Assembly (NCBI RefSeq): GCF_001641335.1
Contig: NZ_LVEM01000002.1
Coordinates: 1,281,663-1,345,662, forward strand
Source of the DNA: Bradyrhizobium stylosanthis
GTDB taxonomy: Bacteria > Pseudomonadota > Alphaproteobacteria > Rhizobiales > Xanthobacteraceae
Direction: 5' to 3'
DNA length: 64,000 nt
Below the pieces are notes generated by a model. The model had not been told where the DNA came from. It was given only the letters and a program-made list of their open reading frames with translations, and made no database searches. Below are positions 1 through 7,270 of the stretch, in pieces. Position 1 is the first letter of the stretch, and each line of letters opens with the position of its first letter. The position numbers were made by a program, and so were the translations under genes.

Positions 1-501
1 AGCACCGACATCGCGGCCGCGATCACCGCCGGCGCCGCCGATCTCGGCTTCGCCGCCGAGCATGCGCTGCCCGATCATATCGAGCGCTTCGTCTTCAGCG
101 AGGATCACCTGACGCTGGTGACGTCGAAGCGCGGCCCGTTCGCGGGCCGCCGCCAGATCGATTTTCAGGAGGCGGGCGCCTGCGACTTCGTCGGGCTCAC
201 CAGTGCCACCGCGCTTCAGATGCACATTTCGAAGCACGCCGCCCGGCTCGGCATGCGCCCGCACTACCGGGCGCGCCTGCGCGACTTCGACGCGATCTGC
301 CAGATGGTCGCCGCCGATGTCGGCATCGCCCTGGTGCCGATATCCGCCGCCCGCCGCTGCGCCAGGCTGATGCCGCTCGCCATGGTCCGCCTGCGCGATG
401 CCTGGGCCAACCGCAAGCTCGTGATCTGCGCCCGCAGCTTCAAGACGCTGCCGCGGCCGGCCAAGATGCTGGTGGAGCATCTGAGGGCAGAGGCGGTGTG
501 A
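1..501 (+). CDS. LysR-family transcriptional regulator, 3' part
   Basis: The reading frame is open from the first base of the window and ends with TGA at 499-501, giving the last 166 residues of a protein whose start lies outside. The visible part resembles the effector-binding (periplasmic-binding-protein-like) domain of LysR regulators: an AAAITAGAADLGFA segment, then a DFDAICQMVAADVGIALVP segment that matches the usual 'v..lV.aGlGiallP' region near the end of this domain. The DNA-binding helix-turn-helix would be upstream and is not visible. It converges on the Bug-type binding-protein gene that follows on the other strand, which it may or may not regulate. The family assignment is fairly secure; the ligand is unknown. 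Confidence 0.8.
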   Translation, partial: STDIAAAITAGAADLGFAAEHALPDHIERFVFSEDHLTLVTSKRGPFAGRRQIDFQEAGACDFVGLTSATALQMHISKHAARLGMRPHYRARLRDFDAICQMVAADVGIALVPISAARRCARLMPLAMVRLRDAWANRKLVICARSFKTLPRPAKMLVEHLRAEAV

Positions 502-514
502 GAAGCCACAAACT

Positions 515-545
515 CGTCATGGCAGGGACAAGCCCGGCCATGACG
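515..545. repeat. palindromic intergenic repeat
   Basis: Inverted repeat with arms CGTCATGGC and GCCATGACG around a 13-nt centre, lying between two convergent genes. It belongs to the 'CGTCAT...ATGACG' class of short palindromic repeats seen several times in this window. It could act as a two-way transcript end, but neither side has a T-tract. Confidence 0.6.
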
Positions 546-564
546 GCACGGAAACGGACCGCGC

Positions 565-1542
565 CTACTTTGCCGTCTCGACCCCGGCGTCCTTGATCAC
601 CTTGGCCCACTTCTTGGTCTCGTCGGCGATGAAGGCGCGAAAATGCTCCGGCTCGTCGCCGACCAGCGTCGCGCCCTGCTGGGCGAGCTTCTCCTTCACG
701 CCAGGATCCGCCATCGCCTTGGTCGCCAGCGTATGCAGCGCGGTGACGATCTCTTTCGGCGTGCCCTTGGGCGCGACCATGCCGTACCAGTTCTCGACGC
801 GCAGATCGGGAAAGCCGGCCTCCGCAAGCGTCGGCACCTCGGGCGCGGTCGGCGCGCGCTCGGCCGAACCCATCGCGATCGGCTTCAAGGCGCCCGCCTT
901 GACCTGCGGCAGCAGCACCGGGAGATCGAGGAACGTCATCTGCACCTGCTGGCCCAGCAGATCGTTCACCGCGGGCGCGGCGCCGCGATAGGGCACGTGG
1001 ACGATGTCGATCTTGGCCGTCAGCTTGAACAATTCGCCGGCGAGATGCGGCAGGCTGCCGGGGCCGGAGGAGGCGAAGTTGAGCTTGCCCGGCTGCGATT
1101 TGGCGAGCGCGATCAGCTCGGCGACGTCCTTGACGGGCACGTTGGTGGCGACCACCAGCATTTCCGGCACGGTCGCAACCAGCGTCACCGGCGCGAGGTC
1201 GGTCTGGGTGTCGTAGGCGACGCGTTCCATGCTCGGGCTGATCGCGAGCGCGCCGGCCGAGGAGATCGCGATGGTGTAGCCGTCGGGCGGAGCCTTGGAG
1301 ACCGCGTCGGTGCCGAGCACGCCGCCCTGGCCGCCGCGATTGTCGATCAGCACCGGCTGGCCCGACAGCTCCGACATGCGCTGGCCGATCACGCGCGCGA
1401 TGATGTCATTGGGCCCGCCGGCCGGGAACGGCACGATCAGCTTGATCGGCTTTGCCGGAAAATTCTGCGCCGACGCCAATGACGGCAGCAGCAACAGCAA
1501 TCCCAACAACAATCCAGCCGGCAGCCTGCGTGAGATGGTCAT
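565..1542 (-). CDS. Bug/TctC-family periplasmic substrate-binding protein
   Basis: A 325-residue protein with a clear signal peptide (ISRR followed by a Leu-rich core and ASAQ at about residue 26). It continues with FPAKPIKLIVPFPAGGPNDI, the typical opening of the Bug (Bordetella uptake gene) / TctC family, and has the PYRGAAPAVNDLLGQQVQ segment of that family. These periplasmic proteins capture carboxylates and related small acids for tripartite tricarboxylate transporters. No tctA or tctB membrane gene is nearby, which is usual for this greatly expanded orphan family. It lies 22 bp downstream of the hisN-like gene on the same strand and could be co-transcribed with it, although the functions do not obviously connect. 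Ligand unknown. Confidence 0.9.
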   Translation of the reverse strand: MTISRRLPAGLLLGLLLLLPSLASAQNFPAKPIKLIVPFPAGGPNDIIARVIGQRMSELSGQPVLIDNRGGQGGVLGTDAVSKAPPDGYTIAISSAGALAISPSMERVAYDTQTDLAPVTLVATVPEMLVVATNVPVKDVAELIALAKSQPGKLNFASSGPGSLPHLAGELFKLTAKIDIVHVPYRGAAPAVNDLLGQQVQMTFLDLPVLLPQVKAGALKPIAMGSAERAPTAPEVPTLAEAGFPDLRVENWYGMVAPKGTPKEIVTALHTLATKAMADPGVKEKLAQQGATLVGDEPEHFRAFIADETKKWAKVIKDAGVETAK

Positions 1543-1564
1543 GCAAGCCTCCCGCTCGCGTTTG

Positions 1565-2347
1565 TTATTGGTTGAGCAGCTTCAGTGCTTCTTCGTGGAC
1601 CCTGGCGTCGCCGGCCGCGACGATGCGGCCGCCGCCCTGGGCCGGCTTGCCTTCCCAGGTGGTGACGACGCCGCCGGCGCCGGTCACGATCGGAATCAGC
1701 GCCGCGATATCGTAGGGCTTCAGCTCGGTCTCGACCACGAGGTCGACATGGCCGGCCGCCAGCATGCAATAGGAGTAGCAGTCGCCGCCATAGCGCGACA
1801 GCCGGGCGCCCTTCTCGATCCGGCCGAAAATGGCGCGGTCGCGCTCGTTCATCAGCAGCGGGGAGGTGGTGTAGGTCGTCGCCTCCGACAGCGAGGCGCA
1901 GCGGCGGACCTGGAGGCGGCGCTCGCCGGAGGGGCCCTTGTAGGTGGCCGAGCCGTTGTCGCCGGAAAAGCGCTCGCCGATGAAGGGCTGGTGCATCATG
2001 CCGTACACCGGCGTGCCCTTGTGCAGCAGCGCGATCAGCGTGCCCCAGATCGGAAAGCCGCCGATGAAGGATTTCGTGCCGTCGATGGGATCGAGCACCC
2101 AGACATAGTCGGCGTCCTCGCGCTCATTGCCGAATTCCTCGCCGACGATGCCGTGCTGGGGGAAGCTCGCCTTGATCAGCCGCCGCATCACCGCCTCGGC
2201 GGCGCGGTCGGCCTCGGTGACGGGGTCGAAATCCTTGGTCTTGCTCTTGTCGTCGATCGACAGCGAGGTGCGGAAGAACGGCAGGATGGTTTCGCCGGAG
2301 GCGGTGGCGAGCCGTCCGATGAAGGCGGAGAAGTCGATCACCGTCAC
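1565..2347 (-). CDS. hisN: inositol-monophosphatase-family phosphatase, histidinol-phosphatase (HisN) type
   Basis: A 260-residue, full-length member of the inositol monophosphatase superfamily. The metal-binding motifs are present: GEE at residues 69-71, the LDPIDGT motif at 85-91 (Asp86, Asp89), and PYDIAA near residue 220 with the last metal-binding Asp. The enzyme hydrolyses a phosphate ester with Mg2+. Within the family the sequence most resembles the HisN group, which removes phosphate from L-histidinol phosphate in histidine synthesis, but inositol-1-phosphate or other sugar phosphates cannot be excluded. A small RNA of the suhB/mmgR type lies upstream on the other strand, which is the neighbourhood that gave that RNA family its name. 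Start taken at the ATG at 2347. Confidence 0.85.
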   Translation of the reverse strand: MTVIDFSAFIGRLATASGETILPFFRTSLSIDDKSKTKDFDPVTEADRAAEAVMRRLIKASFPQHGIVGEEFGNEREDADYVWVLDPIDGTKSFIGGFPIWGTLIALLHKGTPVYGMMHQPFIGERFSGDNGSATYKGPSGERRLQVRRCASLSEATTYTTSPLLMNERDRAIFGRIEKGARLSRYGGDCYSYCMLAAGHVDLVVETELKPYDIAALIPIVTGAGGVVTTWEGKPAQGGGRIVAAGDARVHEEALKLLNQ

Positions 2348-2651
2348 GGCAAATCCCCAAAAGCGAAAGTAAGGTGAAGCTCGCTCCTGCCTAGCTCAAT
2401 TCGCCTCCCGCGTGCAGCGCTGTCTTGGCTTTGCACCCTGGTATTTTGGATGCCCCAGGGTCCCTGCCTCATTCGAGTCATCCGCTGGCCAAATATCGAT
2501 CACAGAGTTGAAAACTTAGTTCCGATCATGCCTTGTTCGTATGCAAATGACTATCAACCCATTGAATTTCCTTATCAAAGAAACTGAATCTGGGTTTCCA
2601 TGGAAGCAATTGAGCCATGTGCATAGTGCATGGGAAACGGCTCGAAAGCCC
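2348..2651. other. non-coding stretch upstream of the sRNA
   Basis: About 300 bases between the hisN-like start and the sRNA promoter. It is visibly richer in A and T than its surroundings, as expected for a region carrying divergent promoters. It holds a direct repeat GTGCAT-A-GTGCAT at 2619-2631, just upstream of the sRNA -35 box, which could be a regulator site. A 65-codon open frame at 2541-2738 runs through the sRNA and looks spurious. I see no other gene. Confidence 0.5.
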
Positions 2652-2680
2652 TTGCACTTTGTGCGGCGCGGCCGCATATT
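2652..2680 (+). promoter_or_regulatory. sigma-70-type promoter of the sRNA
   Basis: TTGCAC at 2652-2657 and CATATT at 2675-2680 are separated by 17 bases, a near-consensus vegetative promoter. Transcription would start at about 2687, immediately before the first hairpin of the predicted small RNA. Confidence 0.7.
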
Positions 2681-2686
2681 GTTGCG

Positions 2687-2775
2687 GTGCGGTAGCGCTC
2701 TGCGTTACCGCTGCCCTCCTTGGGCGTTTCCTCCCTAGACTTGGGCCGCTTCTTCATTAGAAGCGGCCCTTTTTT
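2687..2775 (+). ncRNA. mmgR: predicted trans-acting sRNA of the suhB/mmgR (alpha-r8) family
   Basis: About 89 nt. From 5' to 3' there is a GC-rich hairpin (arms GCGGTA at 2689 and TACCGC ending at 2711), a small GCCC/GGGC hairpin, then an unpaired stretch with TTTCCTCCCT at 2727-2736, then a strong terminator. The pyrimidine-rich element can pair with Shine-Dalgarno sequences. It matches, as I remember it, the conserved decamer of the rhizobial mmgR/suhB RNA family, and the location beside a suhB/hisN-type gene also fits. In Sinorhizobium mmgR affects storage-polymer (PHB) accumulation; the role here is inferred. A near-consensus promoter precedes it. The family name is from memory; the RNA itself is well supported by promoter, structure and terminator. 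Confidence 0.72.
2743..2775 (+). terminator. Rho-independent terminator of the sRNA
   Basis: A perfect 11-bp stem (GGGCCGCTTCT at 2743-2753 paired with AGAAGCGGCCC at 2759-2769), a 5-nt TCATT loop and then six T residues. It is the strongest intrinsic terminator I found in the window. Confidence 0.93.
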
Positions 2776-2886
2776 CTGTCCGCCTCCGATTTCAGTTTGA
2801 TGCGCAGAGGCAAGGGAAGCGAAAACGCGTTCGCGCCAATCGCGCGCGGTTCGATCGCCAAGACAGAACAGCAGAAAAAGTTTGGT

Positions 2887-3777
2887 CTATTCCGCCGCGG
2901 CCTGGAACGGGCCGAGATCGGCGAACGGGATCGTGGTCGCCAGCACGTCGGCAAGCACGCCGAAATCGGCAGCCACTTGTCCGAAGCGCGGGCCGCGCTC
3001 GCGCCGTCGCTCGTCCATGTAAATGGCGCGGTTGAGCTCGAGCTGCACCGCATGCAGGCCGCTCGCTGGGTTGCCGTAATGCTCGGTGATGAAGCCGCCG
3101 GCATAGGGCTTGTTGCGGCCGATCGAATAGCCGAGCCCGCTCATGGTCTCCTCGACCCTGTCGGGGAGCAGCGGCGTGCAGCTCGTGCCGTAGCGGTCGC
3201 CGATCACGATGTCGGGCCGGCGCGGCTCGTCCCTGGAGACGCCGACCGACGGCATCGAGTGGCAGTCGACCAACACCACGGTGCCGAACATGTGGTGCAC
3301 CTTGTTGATCAGCCGGCGCAGCGCGCGATGATAGGGCTTGTACAGCGTCTCGATCCGCCCAAGCGCATCGTCGACCAGGATGCGGTCGCGATAGATCTCC
3401 TGGCCATCGCCGACCACGCGCGGAATGGTGCCGAGGCCGCCCGCGACCCGCATCGAGCGGGTGTTGGCGAAGCTCGGCAGGCGGCCGGTGAACATGCGGG
3501 GATCGAGCTCATAGGGCTCGCGATTGACGTCGACATAGGAGCGGGGAAAGTTGACCCGCACCGTCGGAAAGCCGCGCGCGCTCAAATGGCCGGTCAGCTC
3601 GTCCATGAAGGAATCTTCGGACCGCCTGAGCTGTGGCAGGTCGATCCGCGAGGCCGCCAGGAATTCGTCCGGATAGGTCGAGCCGGAATGGGGCGAGTTG
3701 AAGATGACAGGCGCGCGCCATTCGGCGGGCTCGAAGATTTCGAACGCTGGCGACACCTCGCCGTCAAACCGGGTCAT
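2887..3777 (-). CDS. N-formylglutamate amidohydrolase family protein
   Basis: A 296-residue protein of the N-formylglutamate amidohydrolase family (HutG-type), full length. Recognisable segments are VIFNSPHSGSTYPDEFL near residue 25, the YVDVNREPYELDPRMF block near residue 83, and VVLVDCHSMPS with a likely metal-binding His. The family removes formate from N-formyl-L-glutamate at the end of one histidine-degradation route. No other hut genes are nearby, so the substrate may differ. It is divergent from cpdR; I recall the same pairing in other Rhizobiales, suggesting conserved gene order rather than a shared pathway. Confidence 0.87.
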   Translation of the reverse strand: MTRFDGEVSPAFEIFEPAEWRAPVIFNSPHSGSTYPDEFLAASRIDLPQLRRSEDSFMDELTGHLSARGFPTVRVNFPRSYVDVNREPYELDPRMFTGRLPSFANTRSMRVAGGLGTIPRVVGDGQEIYRDRILVDDALGRIETLYKPYHRALRRLINKVHHMFGTVVLVDCHSMPSVGVSRDEPRRPDIVIGDRYGTSCTPLLPDRVEETMSGLGYSIGRNKPYAGGFITEHYGNPASGLHAVQLELNRAIYMDERRRERGPRFGQVAADFGVLADVLATTIPFADLGPFQAAAE

Positions 3778-4111
3778 CTTCTCAGGCTTCGTCCCTTCGC
3801 GCCGCGCGATCCGGCATGAACCCGGATCGAATGATTCGGCCGGTCGAGCGGCTCTTATGTGTCGTCATTGTCCGGAATCGCAACCATTCTGCCAAGCGAA
3901 AAGATGTGATCGGCCCTTGGAACAGGTCTTAACCGTGCGGACAGGCAAGCGGGGACGGCTTGGTGCGGCTCGATTGATTCGGAGCCCGTTCGGGTCCACA
4001 AGGGACCGGCAGCGCGGGCCGGCTTGGGGTTAAGATTTTCACCCCAAATTTACCCTCTGTCGGGCTTAGTAACCTCTGCTGATATCCTCTGGGGATTCGA
4101 CGTTTCCTGCC
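3778..4111. promoter_or_regulatory. intergenic control region between the amidohydrolase and cpdR
   Basis: A 334-bp divergent region with no gene. It contains a perfect inverted repeat, TTGGGGT at 4024-4030 and ACCCCAA at 4041-4047, about 65 bp before the cpdR start. It also has a TTAACC half-site at 3929-3934 that resembles part of a CtrA box, although the second half is missing. I could not place a confident promoter. Confidence 0.45.
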
Positions 4112-4471
4112 ATGCCAAAGATCCTGCTCGCCGAAGACGACAACGATATGCGCCGTTTCCTGGTCAAGGCGCTGGAAAACGCCGGTTTTCAGGTCTCGTC
4201 CCATGACAACGGCATGGCCGCCTATCAGCGGTTGCGGGAAGAGCCGTTCGAGATGCTGCTGACCGACATCGTGATGCCGGAAATGGACGGCATCGAGCTC
4301 GCCCGCCGGGCCTCGGAACTCGACCCCGACATCAAGATCATGTTCATCACCGGCTTCGCCGCGGTCGCCCTGAACTCGGATTCGGACGCCCCCAAGAACG
4401 CCAAGGTGCTGTCCAAGCCCGTGCATCTGCGCGAATTGGTCAGCGAAGTGAACAAGATGCTGGCGGCCTAA
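4112..4471 (+). CDS. cpdR: single-domain response regulator CpdR
   Basis: A 119-residue stand-alone receiver domain without an output domain. The acidic pocket (Glu8, Asp9, Asp10), the phospho-acceptor Asp52 in LLTDIVMPEMDG, Thr80 and Lys102 in LSKPVHL are all present. The overall sequence matches CpdR of Caulobacter and the rhizobia. When unphosphorylated, CpdR binds ClpXP and brings it to the cell pole, priming destruction of CtrA and other cell-cycle regulators. Phosphate from the CckA-ChpT relay switches it off. It is transcribed alone, followed 75 bp later by a tRNA gene. The identification is strong because of the sequence and the stand-alone receiver architecture. Confidence 0.93.
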   Translation: MPKILLAEDDNDMRRFLVKALENAGFQVSSHDNGMAAYQRLREEPFEMLLTDIVMPEMDGIELARRASELDPDIKIMFITGFAAVALNSDSDAPKNAKVLSKPVHLRELVSEVNKMLAA

Positions 4472-4546
4472 ATCGGCCTCCTTCCGTCCTTGCGCAGGGT
4501 CCCCTGAGCCGTTATAGGGACCCCACCCGACGTAAGTGGACTATTA

Positions 4547-4621
4547 GGGCACGTAGCTCAGCGGGAGAGCACTACCTTGACATGGTAGGGGTCACAGGTT
4601 CGATCCCTGTCGTGCCCACCA
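4547..4621 (+). tRNA. tRNA-Val (GAC)
   Basis: A 75-nt cloverleaf with CCA encoded. The acceptor stem GGGCACG pairs with CGTGCCC, the anticodon stem is CTACC/GGTAG, the loop TTGACAT has the anticodon GAC at 4579-4581, and the T-arm has GGTTCGATCC. It reads valine GTC and GTT codons. The last base of CCA is also the first base of an inverted repeat; I see no integrase or direct repeat that would mark an integrated element. Confidence 0.97.
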
Positions 4622-4706
4622 CGCTTCGCCAAAAGGCTTTGCGTGGCCCAGCCACACTCAAATGATGGCGAAGCGTGTCCGGCGTAGCTCGAAGAGCGTA
4701 GACGGA
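4621..4706. repeat. palindromic repeat following the tRNA
   Basis: An 11-bp perfect inverted repeat (ACGCTTCGCCA at 4621-4631 and TGGCGAAGCGT at 4666-4676) surrounds a 34-bp spacer. It is followed by a second imperfect palindrome with GTCCG and CGGAC ends (about 4676-4706). It looks like an interspersed extragenic palindrome that may also end the tRNA transcript. Confidence 0.55.
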
Positions 4707-4765
4707 CGGCTGCGTCATCCTCCGTTGCCCTGGAACACCCCGGCTCGCTCCGGCATTGTTCCGCC

Positions 4766-5005
4766 ATGCCCAAGCGGCCCCCACAGACCTCCGCAAAATC
4801 CTTCAAACGCGGCGACCACGTCAGCTGGAATTCCGAGGCCGGCCGCGTGCGCGGCCATATCCTGCGCGTCCACACCAGGGACGTCGACTACAAGGGCTAC
4901 ACGCACCACGCCTCGCCTGATGATCCGCAATACGAGATCAAGAGCGACAAGACCGACCACATCGCCCTGCACAAGGGCCGGGCGCTGCGACTGCTGCGGA
5001 CCTGA
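4766..5005 (+). CDS. DUF2945 (hypervirulence-associated TUDOR-like) domain protein
   Basis: A 79-residue soluble protein. The segment from FKRGDHVSWNSEAGRVRGHILRV to HALHKG-like IALHKGRALRLL matches the small DUF2945 domain, predicted to fold as a TUDOR-like beta barrel. The domain is widespread in bacteria and fungi; its molecular function is not established to my knowledge. It stands alone between the tRNA and a convergent NTF2-like gene. The ATG at 4766 follows GTTCCGCC, without a strong ribosome-binding site, but the domain begins close to this start and no better one is present. Confidence 0.8.
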   Translation: MPKRPPQTSAKSFKRGDHVSWNSEAGRVRGHILRVHTRDVDYKGYTHHASPDDPQYEIKSDKTDHIALHKGRALRLLRT

Positions 5006-5031
5006 GTCCGCAGCCCGGGTCTTGCATCCCT

Positions 5032-5556
5032 CTACTTCAGTTCCGTATTCGCGATCGGCATGATCGAGGCAACCGACCAGCCGTCCGCATCCCGGACGTA
5101 GGTCTGGCTGATCAGGAACGTGTTCTGCTGCGGTGGCTTGCCCGGCAGGGCGCGCGTGAACACGATCGGCACGAGGACCTGCATGACCTCGTTCGAGATC
5201 ACGGCGACGTGGAATTTCGACATGTCGGGTTCGAGATGCCAGGTGCCCTCGTAATAGGTCTTGAAGCGGTCGGCGACAGCGTCACGTCCCCGCGTCTCGA
5301 CGTTCCGGGCAAACAGCAGCGTGGCCGGCGAATTCCAGAGCAGGGCTTTCACATCGTCCGCGTTGTGCGCATTCTGCGCGGTAACGAACCTCTCGAAGAT
5401 GGCGCGTGCCTCGGCTTCGTTTGCAGCGGCCAGCGCGGGGGCGGCCGGCCAGAATGCCGCCGCGAGAAAGAGCGCTGCGGTGATGGCCGCAAGACGCCTA
5501 CGTCGCACCAAAGGGCGTGGCCTGACGTTATCCTGAGACATCTCGGGTCGGATCAT
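5032..5556 (-). CDS. secreted NTF2-like / SnoaL-fold protein
   Basis: About 174 residues. Arg-rich residues are followed by a hydrophobic segment ending in APALAAA, a signal peptide for export. The mature part (EARAIFERFVTAQNAHNADDVKALLW...SMPIANTELK) has the helix-first, cone-shaped NTF2-like pattern shared by SnoaL, ketosteroid isomerase-like and DUF4440 proteins. Such domains bind small hydrophobic molecules or serve as scaffolds; no catalytic residues can be assigned here. I chose the ATG at 5556 because AGAGG lies five bases upstream; a GTG at 5562 overlaps that site. Function unknown. Confidence 0.75.
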   Translation of the reverse strand: MIRPEMSQDNVRPRPLVRRRRLAAITAALFLAAAFWPAAPALAAANEAEARAIFERFVTAQNAHNADDVKALLWNSPATLLFARNVETRGRDAVADRFKTYYEGTWHLEPDMSKFHVAVISNEVMQVLVPIVFTRALPGKPPQQNTFLISQTYVRDADGWSVASIMPIANTELK

Positions 5557-5756
5557 GTTCACCTCTCGCCATTGCCGGCATTTGAATGGTGATCGTCATA
5601 CCATTCACGGGCGCGGTGACGTTTCAGGATCGCACGATCGGCGGCGGTCGTGAGATCACGGAGGCGTGGGCCTTCGGTGCAACAGGCAAACGCTCGCCGC
5701 CGGCATCAAGCTGCGCTATCATCTCGGCTACGCCCTTCATTGCGGGACGCCCACCC

Positions 5757-6230
5757 ATGACCGTGTCCGTCATCGAACAGGCCAAGATCCAGGCCCAGGT
5801 GCTGGTGCCGCTGGTCAAGGCACTGCAGGCCGAGCTTGGCGCGGCGCGCGCCAACGCGATCGTGCGCAAGGCGCTCGGCGATCTCTATCGCGGCTTCGGC
5901 GAGGAGTTCTGGAAGGCGAAGAACGAGGCCGATCTCGGCAAGGCCGTGTCCTCGGCTTTCAGGACCTATGCCCGTGACGACGCGCTCGCCTATGACGTGA
6001 TCGAGCAGACGCCGGACGCTTTCGCGTTCGACGTGAAGCGCTGCGCCTATGCCGAGTTCTACAAGGCGCTCGGCGAGCCCGAGCTCGGCTTTCTCCTGGT
6101 CTGCACCGCGGACTTCGCGACCGCGGAAGGGTTTGGCCCCGACGTCAGGCTCGCGCGCACGCAGACGATCATGCAGGGTGCCGACCATTGCGACTTCCGC
6201 TATCGGCGCGATAGCGGCGGCGCGCCATGA
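5757..6230 (+). CDS. L-2-amino-thiazoline-4-carboxylic acid hydrolase-like protein
   Basis: A 157-residue protein. The C-terminal pattern, with ELGFLLVCTADFATAEGF followed by a GADHCDFRYRR segment, is typical of the ATC-hydrolase family. That family is named after an enzyme opening 2-amino-thiazoline-4-carboxylate on the way to L-cysteine, but most members have unproven functions. The frame is open further upstream to 5586, but the family-like sequence begins at the ATG at 5757. The stop codon overlaps the start of the next gene by four bases (ATGA), so the two are translationally linked. The cysteine in DHCDF is the residue I would look at first for activity. Confidence 0.75.
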   Translation: MTVSVIEQAKIQAQVLVPLVKALQAELGAARANAIVRKALGDLYRGFGEEFWKAKNEADLGKAVSSAFRTYARDDALAYDVIEQTPDAFAFDVKRCAYAEFYKALGEPELGFLLVCTADFATAEGFGPDVRLARTQTIMQGADHCDFRYRRDSGGAP

Positions 6231-6487
6231 AGGGAATGTCGATGTTAAGGACGATCTGCGTCGCCATGGTGATGCTGCCGCTGCTTGCGCCGCGCGCGGA
6301 CGCTGGGATCATCGACTGGCAGGCCGAGCTCCAGCGCTGCCGCGAGCTGCGCCAGAACGTGGCGCCGCTGCTTCAGGCCGGCGAGGGGATATCCGCCGTC
6401 GGCCGTTCCAACCGATCCGTCCGCCGCTGCATCTGGATCCAGCGCATGGCGGTGCGGAAGAAGATCCCGGGCGCGGAGACCTGGTAG
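6227..6487 (+). CDS. small exported hypothetical protein
   Basis: An 86-residue protein with a signal peptide (MLRTICVAMVMLPLLAPRADA). The short basic mature part has two cysteines (QRCREL and RRCIWIQ), which could form a disulfide. It overlaps the preceding ATC-hydrolase-like gene by ATGA and must be co-translated with it. I do not recognise a family. The start could also be one of the in-frame ATG codons at residues 4 or 6. Confidence 0.6.
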   Translation: MKGMSMLRTICVAMVMLPLLAPRADAGIIDWQAELQRCRELRQNVAPLLQAGEGISAVGRSNRSVRRCIWIQRMAVRKKIPGAETW

Positions 6488-6525
6488 CCTCGCGGGTAGG
6501 CTGCGATGTGTTCAAGTCCATATCC

Positions 6526-6657
6526 GTCACCCTGAGGTGGCCGCTTCTCCAGCGGCCCTCGAAGGGCGACGGCCCGGCTATGTCCGGGCCGTTCATCCTT
6601 CGAGGCTCCCGGCGCGATGCTGAGCATCGCGCCACTCGCGCCTCCAGCGACAACCGC
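6526..6657. repeat. extragenic palindromic repeat, CCCTGAGG family
   Basis: Starts with GTCACCCTGAGGTGG and contains internal palindromes GGCCGCTTCTCCAGCGGCC, CGGCCCGG...CCGGGCCG and GGCGCGATGCTGAGCATCGCGCC-like arms, then CATCCTTCGAGGC. The same family recurs at 51377-51479. It sits between convergent genes and runs up to the Nudix stop codon. Confidence 0.6.
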
Positions 6658-7143
6658 TTAGCGGTTGCGCGGGGATGACGGGCTCGAAACATTGCGCCCG
6701 AGCAGCAACTCCTTCAGCCCGGTCGGATAGAGCTGCGGCCCGCCATCCACGTCGAGCTCCGCGAGGTCGAACCAGCGCGCGACGATCTCTTCGCCATTGT
6801 CCTCGCGGAAATCGATGCGGTCCTGGCCGGCAAATGCGCCCTCTGGAAACGCGACTTCGGCGAGGAAGATCACTTCGTGGCCGGTCGATCCCTCGTGCAC
6901 GAAAATGTTCTCCAGCATCAACGGCGCGCTTGTGATGGCGATCTCGATGCCGAGCTCTTCGTCGAATTCACGCATGAGGGCGACCTGCCAGCTTTCGCCG
7001 AACTCGATCTCGCCGCCGAGCGGGCGTACGCCCCTAAGCCGCCCCGCATCGTCGCGCACCTCGGCCGCCAGCAGCCGCCCGTCCCGCCAGTGCAGGCCGA
7101 TCGCGACGACGCGGATGCGGGGATGTGGACGCCATGTGGTCAT
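6658..7143 (-). CDS. Nudix hydrolase
   Basis: A 161-residue protein with a complete Nudix box at residues 44-66: Gly44, Glu50 five residues later, then REFDEELGI after seven more. This catalytic loop binds Mg2+ and cleaves nucleoside diphosphates linked to another moiety. The substrate cannot be read from the sequence. The open frame extends upstream to 7299, but MTTWRPHPRIRV at 7143 is the natural domain start and the upstream residues look like untranslated sequence. It is divergent from the RidA gene. Confidence 0.88.
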   Translation of the reverse strand: MTTWRPHPRIRVVAIGLHWRDGRLLAAEVRDDAGRLRGVRPLGGEIEFGESWQVALMREFDEELGIEIAITSAPLMLENIFVHEGSTGHEVIFLAEVAFPEGAFAGQDRIDFREDNGEEIVARWFDLAELDVDGGPQLYPTGLKELLLGRNVSSPSSPRNR

Positions 7144-7270
7144 GGGGGGATCGTTATCGCGCGCGCCGCCGCTGCGCAACGGCAGGCGAAAGCTTCGCAG
7201 TCTTGATCCGGGACTCACCGCCTGCCATTGTCCGGTCATCCCAAAGGCGAAGAGAAGGCAGGCTGGCGAG

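Noticed and set aside
565..1542. A full tripartite tricarboxylate transporter
   Set aside because: Only the binding protein is present; no membrane subunits are near it.
2541..2738. A 65-codon open frame just upstream of the terminator
   Set aside because: It crosses the sRNA promoter and structure and has no family features; the RNA explains the conserved elements better.
3929..3936. CtrA box upstream of cpdR
   Set aside because: Only a TTAACC half is present; without the second half it is not reliable.
4547..4621. tRNA-Val as an attachment site of a genomic island
   Set aside because: No integrase, no second copy of the tRNA 3' end and ordinary genes on both sides.
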